The position numbers and the translations under genes were made by a program. Below, in pieces: positions 1 to 6,112 of a DNA stretch of 8,553 nucleotides. The notes beneath the pieces were generated by a model that did no database searches, was not told the origin of the DNA, and saw nothing but the letters and a program-made list of their open reading frames with translations. Source of the stretch: JAEUIG01 sp046349775 (lineage in GTDB: Bacteria; Planctomycetota; Planctomycetia; Planctomycetales; Planctomycetaceae); the NCBI GenBank assembly GCA_046349775.1, contig JAXMBS010000113.1, positions 1-8,553 of the forward strand, in the 5' to 3' direction. The number at the start of each line of letters is the position of its first letter. Position 1 is the stretch's first letter.

Positions 1-1191
1 AGCGGATATCGCCGTCTGCACGAACCGCCCCGCAACGGCGGTTCCGGTTCCGACGACCGCAATGCCGCTGCGCGACAGCGCCGGACCTTCCGCAAGGAAT
101 TCTTCCCCCAAGCCACCGACAAGGACTGGAACGACTGGGGCTGGCAGACGCGCCATCGTTTCCGCACGCTCGAGCAGATCGAGCGGGTGCTGATTCTGTC
201 CGACGAGGAGCGCGACGCCCTCCAGGCGGGCGGGATGATGCTGCCGGTCGGCATCACCCCTTATTACATGAGCCTGCTCGACCGCCTCAACCCGCAGCAG
301 GCGCTGCGCAAGACGGTCATTCCGACCAAATCCGAATTCGTCCGCCTGCCGGGCGAGGCGGACGACCCCCTCGGCGAAGACGGTCACAGCCCGGTCGAAG
401 GGCTGGTCCACCGTTATCCGGACCGGGTGCTGCTGCTGGCGCTCGACTTCTGCACGACCTACTGCCGCTATTGCACGCGGTCGCGCGTTGTCGGTCACGG
501 CGAGATCGCGCCCAAAAAGGACCGGCTGGAGAAGGTCTTCGAGTACCTCCGGAACGCCAAGCAGGTCCGCGATGTGCTGATCTCCGGCGGCGACCCGTTG
601 TCGCTCAATGAAGACCGGCTCGACTGGATCCTCAGTAACCTCAGAGCCATCCCGCACATCGAGTTCGTCCGCATCGGCACCAAGATGCCGGCCGTCCTCC
701 CGCAGCGGATCACGCCGCAGCTCGTCCGCATCCTGCGGAAGTACCATCCGCTGTGGATGAGCGTGCACTTCCTGCATCCGGACGAATGCACAGTCGAGTC
801 GCAGCGGGCCTGCGAACGGCTGGCCGACGCCGGAATTCCCCTGGGCTGCCAGACCGTGTTGCTCAAAGGGGTGAACGACAGCGTGGAGACGATGAAGGAC
901 CTGGTGCACAAATTGCTGCGGATGCGCGTGCGTCCCTACTACCTGTACCAGTGCGATCCGATCAGCGGCTCGTCGCACTTCCGCACGCCCGTCAGCAAGG
1001 GCCTGGAGATCATTCAGGGCCTGCGCGGCCACACCACCGGTTACGCGGTCCCGACGTACGTGATCGACGCCCCCGGCGGCGGCGGGAAAATCCCTCTGCA
1101 GCCCGACAACGTCATCGGCCGCGAAGGGGACGACCTGCTCCTGCGAAACTTCGAAGGGGGCACGTTCCGCTATCCCGATCCGCTGCCTTGA
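1..1191 (+). CDS. kamA: KamA-family lysine 2,3-aminomutase (radical SAM, PLP), 5'-partial
   Basis: Cytoplasmic enzyme expected to convert L-lysine to beta-lysine using S-adenosylmethionine, a [4Fe-4S] cluster and PLP. The frame is open from base 1 and shows 396 residues. Numbered from codon 1: the family's N-terminal WNDW motif starts at residue 43, the radical SAM CxxxCxxC is C151/C155/C158, a GGDPL SAM-binding motif is near 197, and the PLP loop PGGGGK ends in K363. The two lysine-binding aspartates match D319 (QCDPISG) and D356 (DAPGGGG). Spacings between Cys, Asp, Asp and Lys equal those I recall for the Clostridium subterminale enzyme (C132, D293, D330, K337). A GTG at 187 would remove the WNDW region, so it is not the true start; no ATG, GTG or TTG precedes it in frame, so the start lies upstream of the window. 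The protein ends soon after the PLP loop and lacks the Cys-rich tail of clostridial KamA. EpmB (EF-P modification) or another aminomutase is a less likely alternative. The ATP-grasp neighbours suggest biosynthesis rather than lysine fermentation. Confidence 0.9.
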   Translation, partial: SGYRRLHEPPRNGGSGSDDRNAAARQRRTFRKEFFPQATDKDWNDWGWQTRHRFRTLEQIERVLILSDEERDALQAGGMMLPVGITPYYMSLLDRLNPQQALRKTVIPTKSEFVRLPGEADDPLGEDGHSPVEGLVHRYPDRVLLLALDFCTTYCRYCTRSRVVGHGEIAPKKDRLEKVFEYLRNAKQVRDVLISGGDPLSLNEDRLDWILSNLRAIPHIEFVRIGTKMPAVLPQRITPQLVRILRKYHPLWMSVHFLHPDECTVESQRACERLADAGIPLGCQTVLLKGVNDSVETMKDLVHKLLRMRVRPYYLYQCDPISGSSHFRTPVSKGLEIIQGLRGHTTGYAVPTYVIDAPGGGGKIPLQPDNVIGREGDDLLLRNFEGGTFRYPDPLP

Positions 1192-1207
1192 GGAAGTTTT
1201 GACGCAT

Positions 1208-1269
1208 ACTAGCCGCGACCGTTAGGGAGCGCACGAGAGCGGATTCACTCACTAACGGTCGCGGCTAGT
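1208..1269. repeat. Perfect 18-bp inverted repeat with 26-nt loop
   Basis: ACTAGCCGCGACCGTTAG at 1208-1225 has its exact reverse complement at 1252-1269. It starts 16 bp after the kamA stop. The arms are too long for chance. There is no T-run after the right arm, so it is not a typical intrinsic terminator. It could be a REP-like dispersed palindrome, a small non-autonomous mobile element, or an RNA hairpin protecting the kamA mRNA end. Which of these holds cannot be told from this window. Confidence 0.75.
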
Positions 1270-1297
1270 CGGAAATCAACTGCGCCGGAGAAACTTG

Positions 1298-1328
1298 CAG
1301 CCGCGGGGATTGTCCCCGCGGCTGTTTT
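1298..1328 (+). terminator. Strong hairpin plus T-run downstream of kamA
   Basis: A 12-bp perfect stem (1298-1309 with 1313-1324, 3-nt loop TTG) is followed directly by TTTT and then CATTT. This fits a rho-independent terminator for kamA on the plus strand. The next start codon is 65 nt downstream, so the ATP-grasp gene probably has its own promoter or depends on readthrough. The stem sequence matches the hairpin at 2382-2408, so it may also be one copy of a dispersed hairpin family. Confidence 0.7.
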
Positions 1329-1360
1329 CATTTCAGCAATCCAATATCCTCCGGTCGATC

Positions 1361-1385
1361 AACCATCAACCATAAACCATCAACC
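1361..1385 (+). repeat. Short direct repeat AACCATCAACC x2 before ATP-grasp gene 1
   Basis: The 11-mer AACCATCAACC occurs at 1361-1371 and 1375-1385, just upstream of the ATG at 1394. The tract is AT-richer and nearly G-free compared with its surroundings. It may form an unstructured leader that helps ribosome loading, since no Shine-Dalgarno sequence is visible here. It could also be a simple repeat without function. Confidence 0.5.
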
Positions 1386-1393
1386 CTTTCGCG

Positions 1394-2383
1394 ATGCGCA
1401 TCGGCCTGACCTACGACCTCCGCTCCGAATATCTCGCGGCCGGCTACGGTGAAGAAGAGACCGCCGAGTTCGACCGCCCGGACACGATCGAAGCCATCGA
1501 ATCGGCGCTCCGTGACCTCGGCCACCAGACCGACCGGATCGGCCACATTCGCCAGCTTGTGCAGCGCCTGGCGGCCGGCGACCGCTGGAACCTCGTATTC
1601 AATATCTGTGAGGGACTCCGCGGCCCGGCCCGCGAGGCCCAGGTGCCGGCGATTCTCGACGCCTACGATATTCCGTACACATTCGCCGATCCGCTGGTCA
1701 TGTCGGTCTGCCTCCACAAGGAGCTGACCAAGATGATCGTCCGCGAACACGGTCTGGCGACGCCAAGGTCGCTCGTCGTCGAAGACATTCGCAGTCTCGA
1801 TGATCACCATCTCAGCTACCCGCTATTCATCAAGCCGGTGGGGGAAGGAACAGGGAAGGGGATCACCGCGGCGTCCAAGATCGACCATCTCGAACAACTG
1901 ATCGCCGGCTGCCGCGAACTGCTGAGCCGTTTCCGCCAGCCAGTCCTCGTCGAAGAGTTCCTCCCGGGCCGCGAGTTCACGACCGGCCTCGTCGGGACCG
2001 GCGACAATGCCCAAGTCCTCGGCACGCTGGAAATCGTCCTCCTCGCCGGGGCCGAACCCGAGGTATATTCGTACGTTAACAAGGAGCGCTGCGAGGAACT
2101 GGTCGAGTACCGCCTCGTCCGGGCGACGGATGACGCTGAGGTCGCCGCCGCGGAAGCCCTCGCCCTCGCCGCCTGGCGCGCATTAGACGGCCGCGACGCC
2201 GGACGGATCGACCTCCGCTCGGACGCCCTCGGCCAGCCGCAGTTCATTGAAGCCAACCCCCTGGCCGGCCTGCACCCGCAGCATTCCGATCTGCCGATGA
2301 TCGCCACGGCCGTCGGCATGCCCTACATCGAATTGATCCGGCGGATCGTCAACTCGGCGTCGCGGCGCGTTTCGACCCACTGA
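1394..2383 (+). CDS. ATP-grasp ligase, D-Ala-D-Ala ligase-like (first of two)
   Basis: A 329-residue soluble protein of the D-Ala-D-Ala ligase (COG1181-type) ATP-grasp superfamily, predicted to activate a carboxylate as an acyl phosphate and join it to an amine. Visible elements: N-terminal Rossmann-like start (MRIGLTYDLR), NICEG at 70-74, ATP-binding lysines near K109 and K147 (FIKP), glycine-rich loop GEGTGKG (150-156), VEEFLPGREF (187-195), and metal ligands D273, E286 and N288 (EANP). The C-terminal HSDLPM (297-302) aligns with the SLVPM segment that holds the second substrate's carboxylate in Ddl, but a Leu there is Asp. That fits a different substrate, so I do not call it Ddl. The ATG at 1394 is the first plausible start and puts the Rossmann strand at the N-terminus; no clear ribosome binding site precedes it. 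It lies between kamA and a second ATP-grasp gene. The true substrate is unknown; use of beta-lysine is inferred from context. Confidence 0.85.
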   Translation: MRIGLTYDLRSEYLAAGYGEEETAEFDRPDTIEAIESALRDLGHQTDRIGHIRQLVQRLAAGDRWNLVFNICEGLRGPAREAQVPAILDAYDIPYTFADPLVMSVCLHKELTKMIVREHGLATPRSLVVEDIRSLDDHHLSYPLFIKPVGEGTGKGITAASKIDHLEQLIAGCRELLSRFRQPVLVEEFLPGREFTTGLVGTGDNAQVLGTLEIVLLAGAEPEVYSYVNKERCEELVEYRLVRATDDAEVAAAEALALAAWRALDGRDAGRIDLRSDALGQPQFIEANPLAGLHPQHSDLPMIATAVGMPYIELIRRIVNSASRRVSTH

Positions 2384-2408
2384 GCCACGGGGTTTAACCC
2401 CGTGGCTC
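2382..2408 (+). repeat. 13-bp hairpin overlapping the stop codon of ATP-grasp gene 1
   Basis: GAGCCACGGGGTT (2382-2394) is followed after one base by its exact reverse complement (2396-2408). The last two bases of the TGA stop (2381-2383) lie in the stem. No T-run follows, so intrinsic termination is doubtful; it may attenuate transcription or protect the 3' end. It matches the hairpin at 1298-1324 at 20 of 27 positions, and all six stem differences are compensatory. Confidence 0.75.
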
Positions 2409-2443
2409 GAACGTTCGTGTGCTGGCAATCGCGTATGAGCCGC

Positions 2444-2449
2444 TAAAAT
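2444..2449 (+). promoter_or_regulatory. Possible -10 box (TAAAAT) close to the start of ATP-grasp gene 2
   Basis: TAAAAT lies 7 nt before the ATG at 2457, in the context CCGCTAAAAT. No convincing -35 box is found 16-18 bp upstream. If used, the transcript would be leaderless or nearly so, which would agree with the lack of a Shine-Dalgarno sequence. The similar string CCGCTATAGT lies at 3580-3589 ahead of the ABC gene. Confidence 0.3.
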
Positions 2450-2456
2450 CGCCTCC

Positions 2457-3503
2457 ATGCGCGTTGCCATTCTCTACAACCAGCCCCTAGCAGAAGCCGC
2501 CGCGGACGACCTCGATGTCCTCGTCCAGCGTGATGCCATCGCTGCCGCGCTGACGCGGCTCGGACATTCCGTCAGCGACGTCCCGTGCACGCTCGATCTC
2601 GAAAATGCCCGCCAACGGCTGACGGCAGACCGGCCCGACGTCGTGTGCAACCTCGTCGAAAGCCTCGGCGGCTCGGACCGGATGATGCCGCTGGCGACCG
2701 TGCTGCTCGACGGGCTGCATCTGCCTTACACCGGCTGCCACACGTCGGCGATCATCGACTCGTCGGACAAGATCCGCGCGAAGTCGATCCTGCAGGCCGC
2801 CGGACTGCCGACTCCCGACTGGACAACATCGGGAGGGCGACCCCGACCCGTCGCGAGCGCCGCAACAGGGATAGGGGGTTATTGTCAATCCGGCCCGGCG
2901 GCAGCCTCCCCCTCTCGAACGATCTCCCGCCCCTGGATCATCAAGGCCATCGCCGAGCACGCCTCCCTCGGACTCGACGACGCTTCGATCGTGACACCCG
3001 ATTCACCAGATCAACTCACGGTGTTGGTTTGCGAGCGCAGCGAGCGGCTCGGCCGCCCCTGCTTTGCCGAACAGTACATCGACGGCCGCGAGTTCAATCT
3101 CTCCCTTCTCGACGGCGACAACGGCCCGCAGGTCCTGCCGCCGGCCGAAATCGACTTCTCCCGGTTCCCGGCGGGCAAGCCGCGCATCGTCGGTTACGCT
3201 GCCAAATGGGATGTCGCCTCGGCCGAGTACCAGGACACCCCGCGACGGTTCGATTTTCCCGACGCCGATTCGCCGCAACTCGCGATCCTGGTTGACCTCG
3301 CCCGGCGCTGCTGGCAGGTGTTTGGCCTCAGCGGGTACGCCCGCGTCGACTTCCGGCTCGATGCCGCCGGCCGGCCGTGGATTCTGGAATTGAACGCCAA
3401 CCCCTGCCTGTCCCCCGACGCCGGATTCGCCGCGGCCCTGGAACGCGGCGGCATTTCATTCGATGCCGCTATCGAGCGGATCCTTCGAGCGGCGCTGCCA
3501 TAG
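2457..3503 (+). CDS. ATP-grasp ligase, D-Ala-D-Ala ligase-like (second of two)
   Basis: A 348-residue ATP-grasp protein, distant from the one before it. Visible elements: N-terminal MRVAILYNQP, NLVESLGG (65-72), DKIRAK (104-109), ATP-binding lysine K163 in WIIKAIAEHASLGL, FAEQYIDGREFNLSLL (203-218), and metal ligands D298, E311 and N313 in the RVDFRLD and ELNANP motifs. The end reads CLSPDAGFAAALERGGI rather than the SLxP segment of true Ddl, so the acceptor is probably not D-Ala. Residues 125-157 form a Gly/Pro/Ala/Ser-rich linker before the ATP-binding strand that looks like an in-frame insertion. The ATG at 2457 is 73 nt after the previous stop, and no ribosome binding site is visible. It probably works with the aminomutase and the first ligase, adding a second amide bond or using a different partner. 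The substrate is unknown; the fold is well supported. Confidence 0.85.
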   Translation: MRVAILYNQPLAEAAADDLDVLVQRDAIAAALTRLGHSVSDVPCTLDLENARQRLTADRPDVVCNLVESLGGSDRMMPLATVLLDGLHLPYTGCHTSAIIDSSDKIRAKSILQAAGLPTPDWTTSGGRPRPVASAATGIGGYCQSGPAAASPSRTISRPWIIKAIAEHASLGLDDASIVTPDSPDQLTVLVCERSERLGRPCFAEQYIDGREFNLSLLDGDNGPQVLPPAEIDFSRFPAGKPRIVGYAAKWDVASAEYQDTPRRFDFPDADSPQLAILVDLARRCWQVFGLSGYARVDFRLDAAGRPWILELNANPCLSPDAGFAAALERGGISFDAAIERILRAALP

Positions 3504-3583
3504 CGTCCCACGCTCGAAATTCGCAAGTCGTCAACTGTCAGGGACACTTCACGCCGGCATGGCCGCCCGTCACGGCACTCCGC

Positions 3584-3589
3584 TATAGT
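3584..3589 (+). promoter_or_regulatory. Possible -10 box (TATAGT) upstream of the ABC gene
   Basis: TATAGT in the context CCGCTATAGT lies 51 nt before the ATG at 3641, inside the 137-bp gap after the second ATP-grasp gene. A -35 box at normal spacing is not recognisable (GGCCGC occupies the place). The gap and this box suggest the ABC gene starts a separate transcript. Low confidence without transcription data. Confidence 0.3.
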
Positions 3590-3640
3590 GAATTCTGACG
3601 CGACTGTACGACCTCAGAACTGCGGAACACAGCGGCGCCT

Positions 3641-4348
3641 ATGAAGCCTGAAGTTGCCAAACTCGTCAATCTCACCAAGGACTACGAGCTCGGTCCCGGA
3701 ATCGAACCGGTCCGCGCCTTGCGCGGAGTCACGCTCGACATCCCCGAGGGTGAGTTCCTCGCCCGCATGGGGACGTCCGGCAGCGGGAAGAGCACGCTGC
3801 TGAACCTGCTCGGCGCCCTGGACCGACCGACCAGCGGCTCGTACCTCCTGCGCGGCCGGGACGTGGCGCAAATGGATGACGACGAGCTCTCCGCGATCCG
3901 CAACACGGAAATCGGGTTCATCTTCCAGTCGTTCAACCTGATCCCGCAGTATACGGTGCTCGAAAATATCGAAGTGCCGCTGCACTACCGCCCGGGCGCG
4001 CCGGCGGTCAAAAGCAACGACCGCGACCGGTGCCACGACCTGGCCAAACGCGTCGGACTCGACGAACGTCTCGACCACCGTCCCTACCAGCTCTCCGGAG
4101 GTCAACAGCAGCGTGTGGCGATTGCCCGGGCCCTGGTGAACGATCCGGCCATCATCATGGCGGACGAACCGACCGGTAACCTCGACAGCAAGACCAGCGA
4201 GGAAATCCTGAACCTGCTGAAGCAACTGAATTCGGAAGGCCGCACGATCATCATCGTCACGCACGAGCCGGACATCGCCAAGCGAACAAAACGGCAGATC
4301 TATATGAGGGACGGCATCGTTGCCGGCGAAGGGGTCTTCCCGGGGTGA
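3641..4348 (+). CDS. ABC transporter ATP-binding protein, MacB/LolD type
   Basis: A 235-residue nucleotide-binding subunit with all the ATPase motifs: Walker A GTSGSGKST (44-52), Q-loop Q96 in FIFQSFNL, signature LSGGQ (151-155), Walker B IIMADE (171-176), D-loop NLDSKT (180-185) and switch histidine H208. The FQSFNLIP and DEPTGNLDS signatures place it with the LolD/MacB/FtsE-like group, which drives lipoprotein, peptide or macrolide export by mechanotransmission instead of ordinary transport. The residue before the Walker A Ser is Thr rather than the usual Pro, which should be tolerated. No FtsX/MacB-type permease or membrane fusion protein lies next to it: the next gene is a secreted propeller protein and the previous one a ligase. 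Its membrane partner must be encoded elsewhere, unless it acts alone. The start at 3641 gives the normal family length. Confidence 0.92.
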   Translation: MKPEVAKLVNLTKDYELGPGIEPVRALRGVTLDIPEGEFLARMGTSGSGKSTLLNLLGALDRPTSGSYLLRGRDVAQMDDDELSAIRNTEIGFIFQSFNLIPQYTVLENIEVPLHYRPGAPAVKSNDRDRCHDLAKRVGLDERLDHRPYQLSGGQQQRVAIARALVNDPAIIMADEPTGNLDSKTSEEILNLLKQLNSEGRTIIIVTHEPDIAKRTKRQIYMRDGIVAGEGVFPG

Positions 4349-4406
4349 CAGCGTCACGGGACGGTGATCCTGATTTCGAAACTGCTTCATGACACTCGGA
4401 GCCGAC

Positions 4407-5849
4407 ATGCTCACCGGCCGCGGGAGCGCAGGGATCGCCTGGATCTTCTGCAGCGTTCTTATCGGAATGACCTCGGCGATTGCGACCGCCGCGGAAATTG
4501 AAGTCCCGGCCGGACGTCGGCAGCTATTCCTCGATGATGAGATCATTGCGGAACTGCAGGGACTCAAACGGACCCTGCATGCGCCTCGGAAACTCGGGGC
4601 CGTCATTCGGGGATCGACACCGCGCGAAACGATCCAGATCCGCACGGCGCCGGTGTGGGACCGCGACGCAAGCGTTTACAAACTGTGGCTGCTGAGCTCG
4701 GAACGACCTCTCTGGATCAGTGCCGACGGCTTGCACTGGACACCAGGGCCGACGCCCAACTTGCGGACCGATCATGTCGTCTACGACCCCGATGATCCCG
4801 ATCCCAATCGCCGGTTCAAGGCGGCACAGACGAACGACTATTTCGCGGTCTCGCCGGATGGCGTCACGTGGACGCGACTGCCGGTCGAGAAAGTCCCCAG
4901 TTCCGATGAAAGCAACCTGAGTTTTGACCCGTCCGAGAAGCTCTTCATCCATTCGGTGAAGCGGGGCGGGACGTACGGCCGGTCGGTCGCCATCGCCGTC
5001 AGCCGCGACTTCCAGCACTGGGACGACTACGGCATCGTTTTTCAGGCGGACGATGAAGATCAACAGCGGGGGGCCGAGACGATCCGGCGCCGCATCGCCG
5101 ATCCGACGCTGATTCCGCTCTTCTCCGTCGACGAACAGGTTTTTCGCGTGGACGTCTACAACATGGGCGTCTTCCGCTACGAGGGGCAGTACATCGGTCT
5201 CCCCGCCATGTACCACGCCACAGGGCCGGAGCCAAATTATCCCAACACCGACGGGTTCCATGTCATCCAGTTGGCCGTCAGCCGTGACCTGCGGCACTGG
5301 CAGCGTGTGGCGGACCGGGCGGTCTTCATCGGACCGTCGCGGTTGGAATCGGGCGCGTACGACCTGACGCAGATCTTGCCGCCCTCGGCGCCGGTCGTGC
5401 ACGGGGACGAGCTGTGGTTCTATTACACGGGCCTCAAGTATCGCTCGACATTCGTCTATGAAGGGACGTACCCGAATGGGCACACGATCGACAAGCCGGG
5501 TCTTGACCCTGATCGCGGAGCCGTGTGCCTCGCCGTGCTGCGGCGGGACGGATTCGTGTCACTCGCTCCCGTGGATCATGAAGGCGTGCTGCTAACGAAA
5601 GCGTTTGTGCTGCCGGGTTCCACACTCTACTTGAATCTGGAACCGGCCGAGCAGGGTCAGGCCGTCGTGGAAATCGTCGGTCAGGACAATTCGGTCGTCG
5701 CAGCCTCAGAGCCGATGACGCGCGGCGGCGTTCGAGTCCCGGTTGTCTGGCAGCCCGGAACCGACCTGCAGCCGCTGGTCGGCAAGAACGTTCAGTTGAG
5801 GGTCCGGCTGCGGGACTGCGCCCTGTACGCGTTCGAACCCGGCAAATGA
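4407..5849 (+). CDS. Secreted glycosidase-like five-bladed beta-propeller protein
   Basis: A 480-residue exported protein related in fold to the GH32/GH43/GH62-like propellers, probably acting on polysaccharide outside the cytoplasm; enzymatic activity is not shown. I chose ATG 4407 over the in-frame ATG 4389 because GGAG lies 5 nt upstream of it and it gives a compact signal peptide (hydrophobic segment about 10-29, possible cleavage after ATAA). Starting at 4389 adds six residues. From 4407: the RQLFLDD motif is at 38-44, followed by a basic LKRTLHAPRK stretch. Four SxD-x-x-x-W motifs (105-111 SADGLHW, 149-155 SPDGVTW, 199-205 SRDFQHW, 292-298 SRDLRHW) mark the propeller blades. A C-terminal beta-rich segment (about 403-476) ends in LRDCALYAF, typical of this group. 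Such proteins are very common in planctomycetes. It lies 58 nt after the ABC gene, close enough for co-transcription, although no functional link is obvious. Confidence 0.8.
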   Translation: MLTGRGSAGIAWIFCSVLIGMTSAIATAAEIEVPAGRRQLFLDDEIIAELQGLKRTLHAPRKLGAVIRGSTPRETIQIRTAPVWDRDASVYKLWLLSSERPLWISADGLHWTPGPTPNLRTDHVVYDPDDPDPNRRFKAAQTNDYFAVSPDGVTWTRLPVEKVPSSDESNLSFDPSEKLFIHSVKRGGTYGRSVAIAVSRDFQHWDDYGIVFQADDEDQQRGAETIRRRIADPTLIPLFSVDEQVFRVDVYNMGVFRYEGQYIGLPAMYHATGPEPNYPNTDGFHVIQLAVSRDLRHWQRVADRAVFIGPSRLESGAYDLTQILPPSAPVVHGDELWFYYTGLKYRSTFVYEGTYPNGHTIDKPGLDPDRGAVCLAVLRRDGFVSLAPVDHEGVLLTKAFVLPGSTLYLNLEPAEQGQAVVEIVGQDNSVVAASEPMTRGGVRVPVVWQPGTDLQPLVGKNVQLRVRLRDCALYAFEPGK

Positions 5850-5872
5850 GGCGCCGCCTTGCCACCCTTTTT
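5841..5872 (+). terminator. Weak terminator-like structure after the propeller gene
   Basis: GGCAA (5841-5845) can pair with TTGCC (5859-5863), with a 3-bp inner GC stem, and five Ts follow at 5868-5872. The stem is interrupted and overlaps the stop codon, so this is only a candidate terminator for the plus-strand genes. Confidence 0.3.
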
Positions 5873-6112
5873 CCACTTTGTACCCCCGTCAGGCTCTGCT
5901 GCTCCGGTTCACAACCGATCGAAATCGTCGCGGACCGGCGGGAACGACGACCGCTCCCACTGCGCAGACCGCGATCCCAGTTCACTCTTCGATCTTCGCC
6001 GACCGCGCTGGCGGTCACAGAGAATCCGCACCATCGCTCGCGGATGGACTCAACCTCTGGATGCCGCGCGTCGTCCGAAGTGACATCCGGACTGGGCATC
6101 CGCGGCAAAGTC
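5850..6112. other. Convergent intergenic gap without a convincing gene
   Basis: These 263 bases lie between the ends of the plus-strand propeller gene and the minus-strand ECF sigma gene. Open frames cross the gap on both strands, but their Arg/Ser/Pro-rich translations run antisense into the flanking genes and resemble no protein I know. Two short dyads are visible: GACCGC/GCGGTC at 6001-6016 (4-nt loop) and ATCCGC/GCGGAT at 6024-6045 (10-nt loop). Neither has a T-run on either side. They might help stop convergent transcription, but the evidence is weak. Confidence 0.5.

Noticed and set aside
187..1191. GTG at 187 as the start of the aminomutase.
   Set aside because: It would delete the conserved WNDWxWQ segment encoded just upstream in the same open frame.
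1394..2383. Calling the ATP-grasp gene ddl (cell-wall D-Ala-D-Ala ligase).
   Set aside because: The substrate-side segments differ from true Ddl, a second paralogue follows, and the neighbours are not cell-wall genes.
4345..4357. GTGAC/GTCAC hairpin at the end of the ABC gene as a terminator.
   Set aside because: Only 5 bp, no T-run, and the next gene starts 50 nt later; likely chance.
3614..4645. Minus-strand 343-codon frame opposite the ABC gene.
   Set aside because: Antisense shadow of a gene with complete ABC ATPase motifs.
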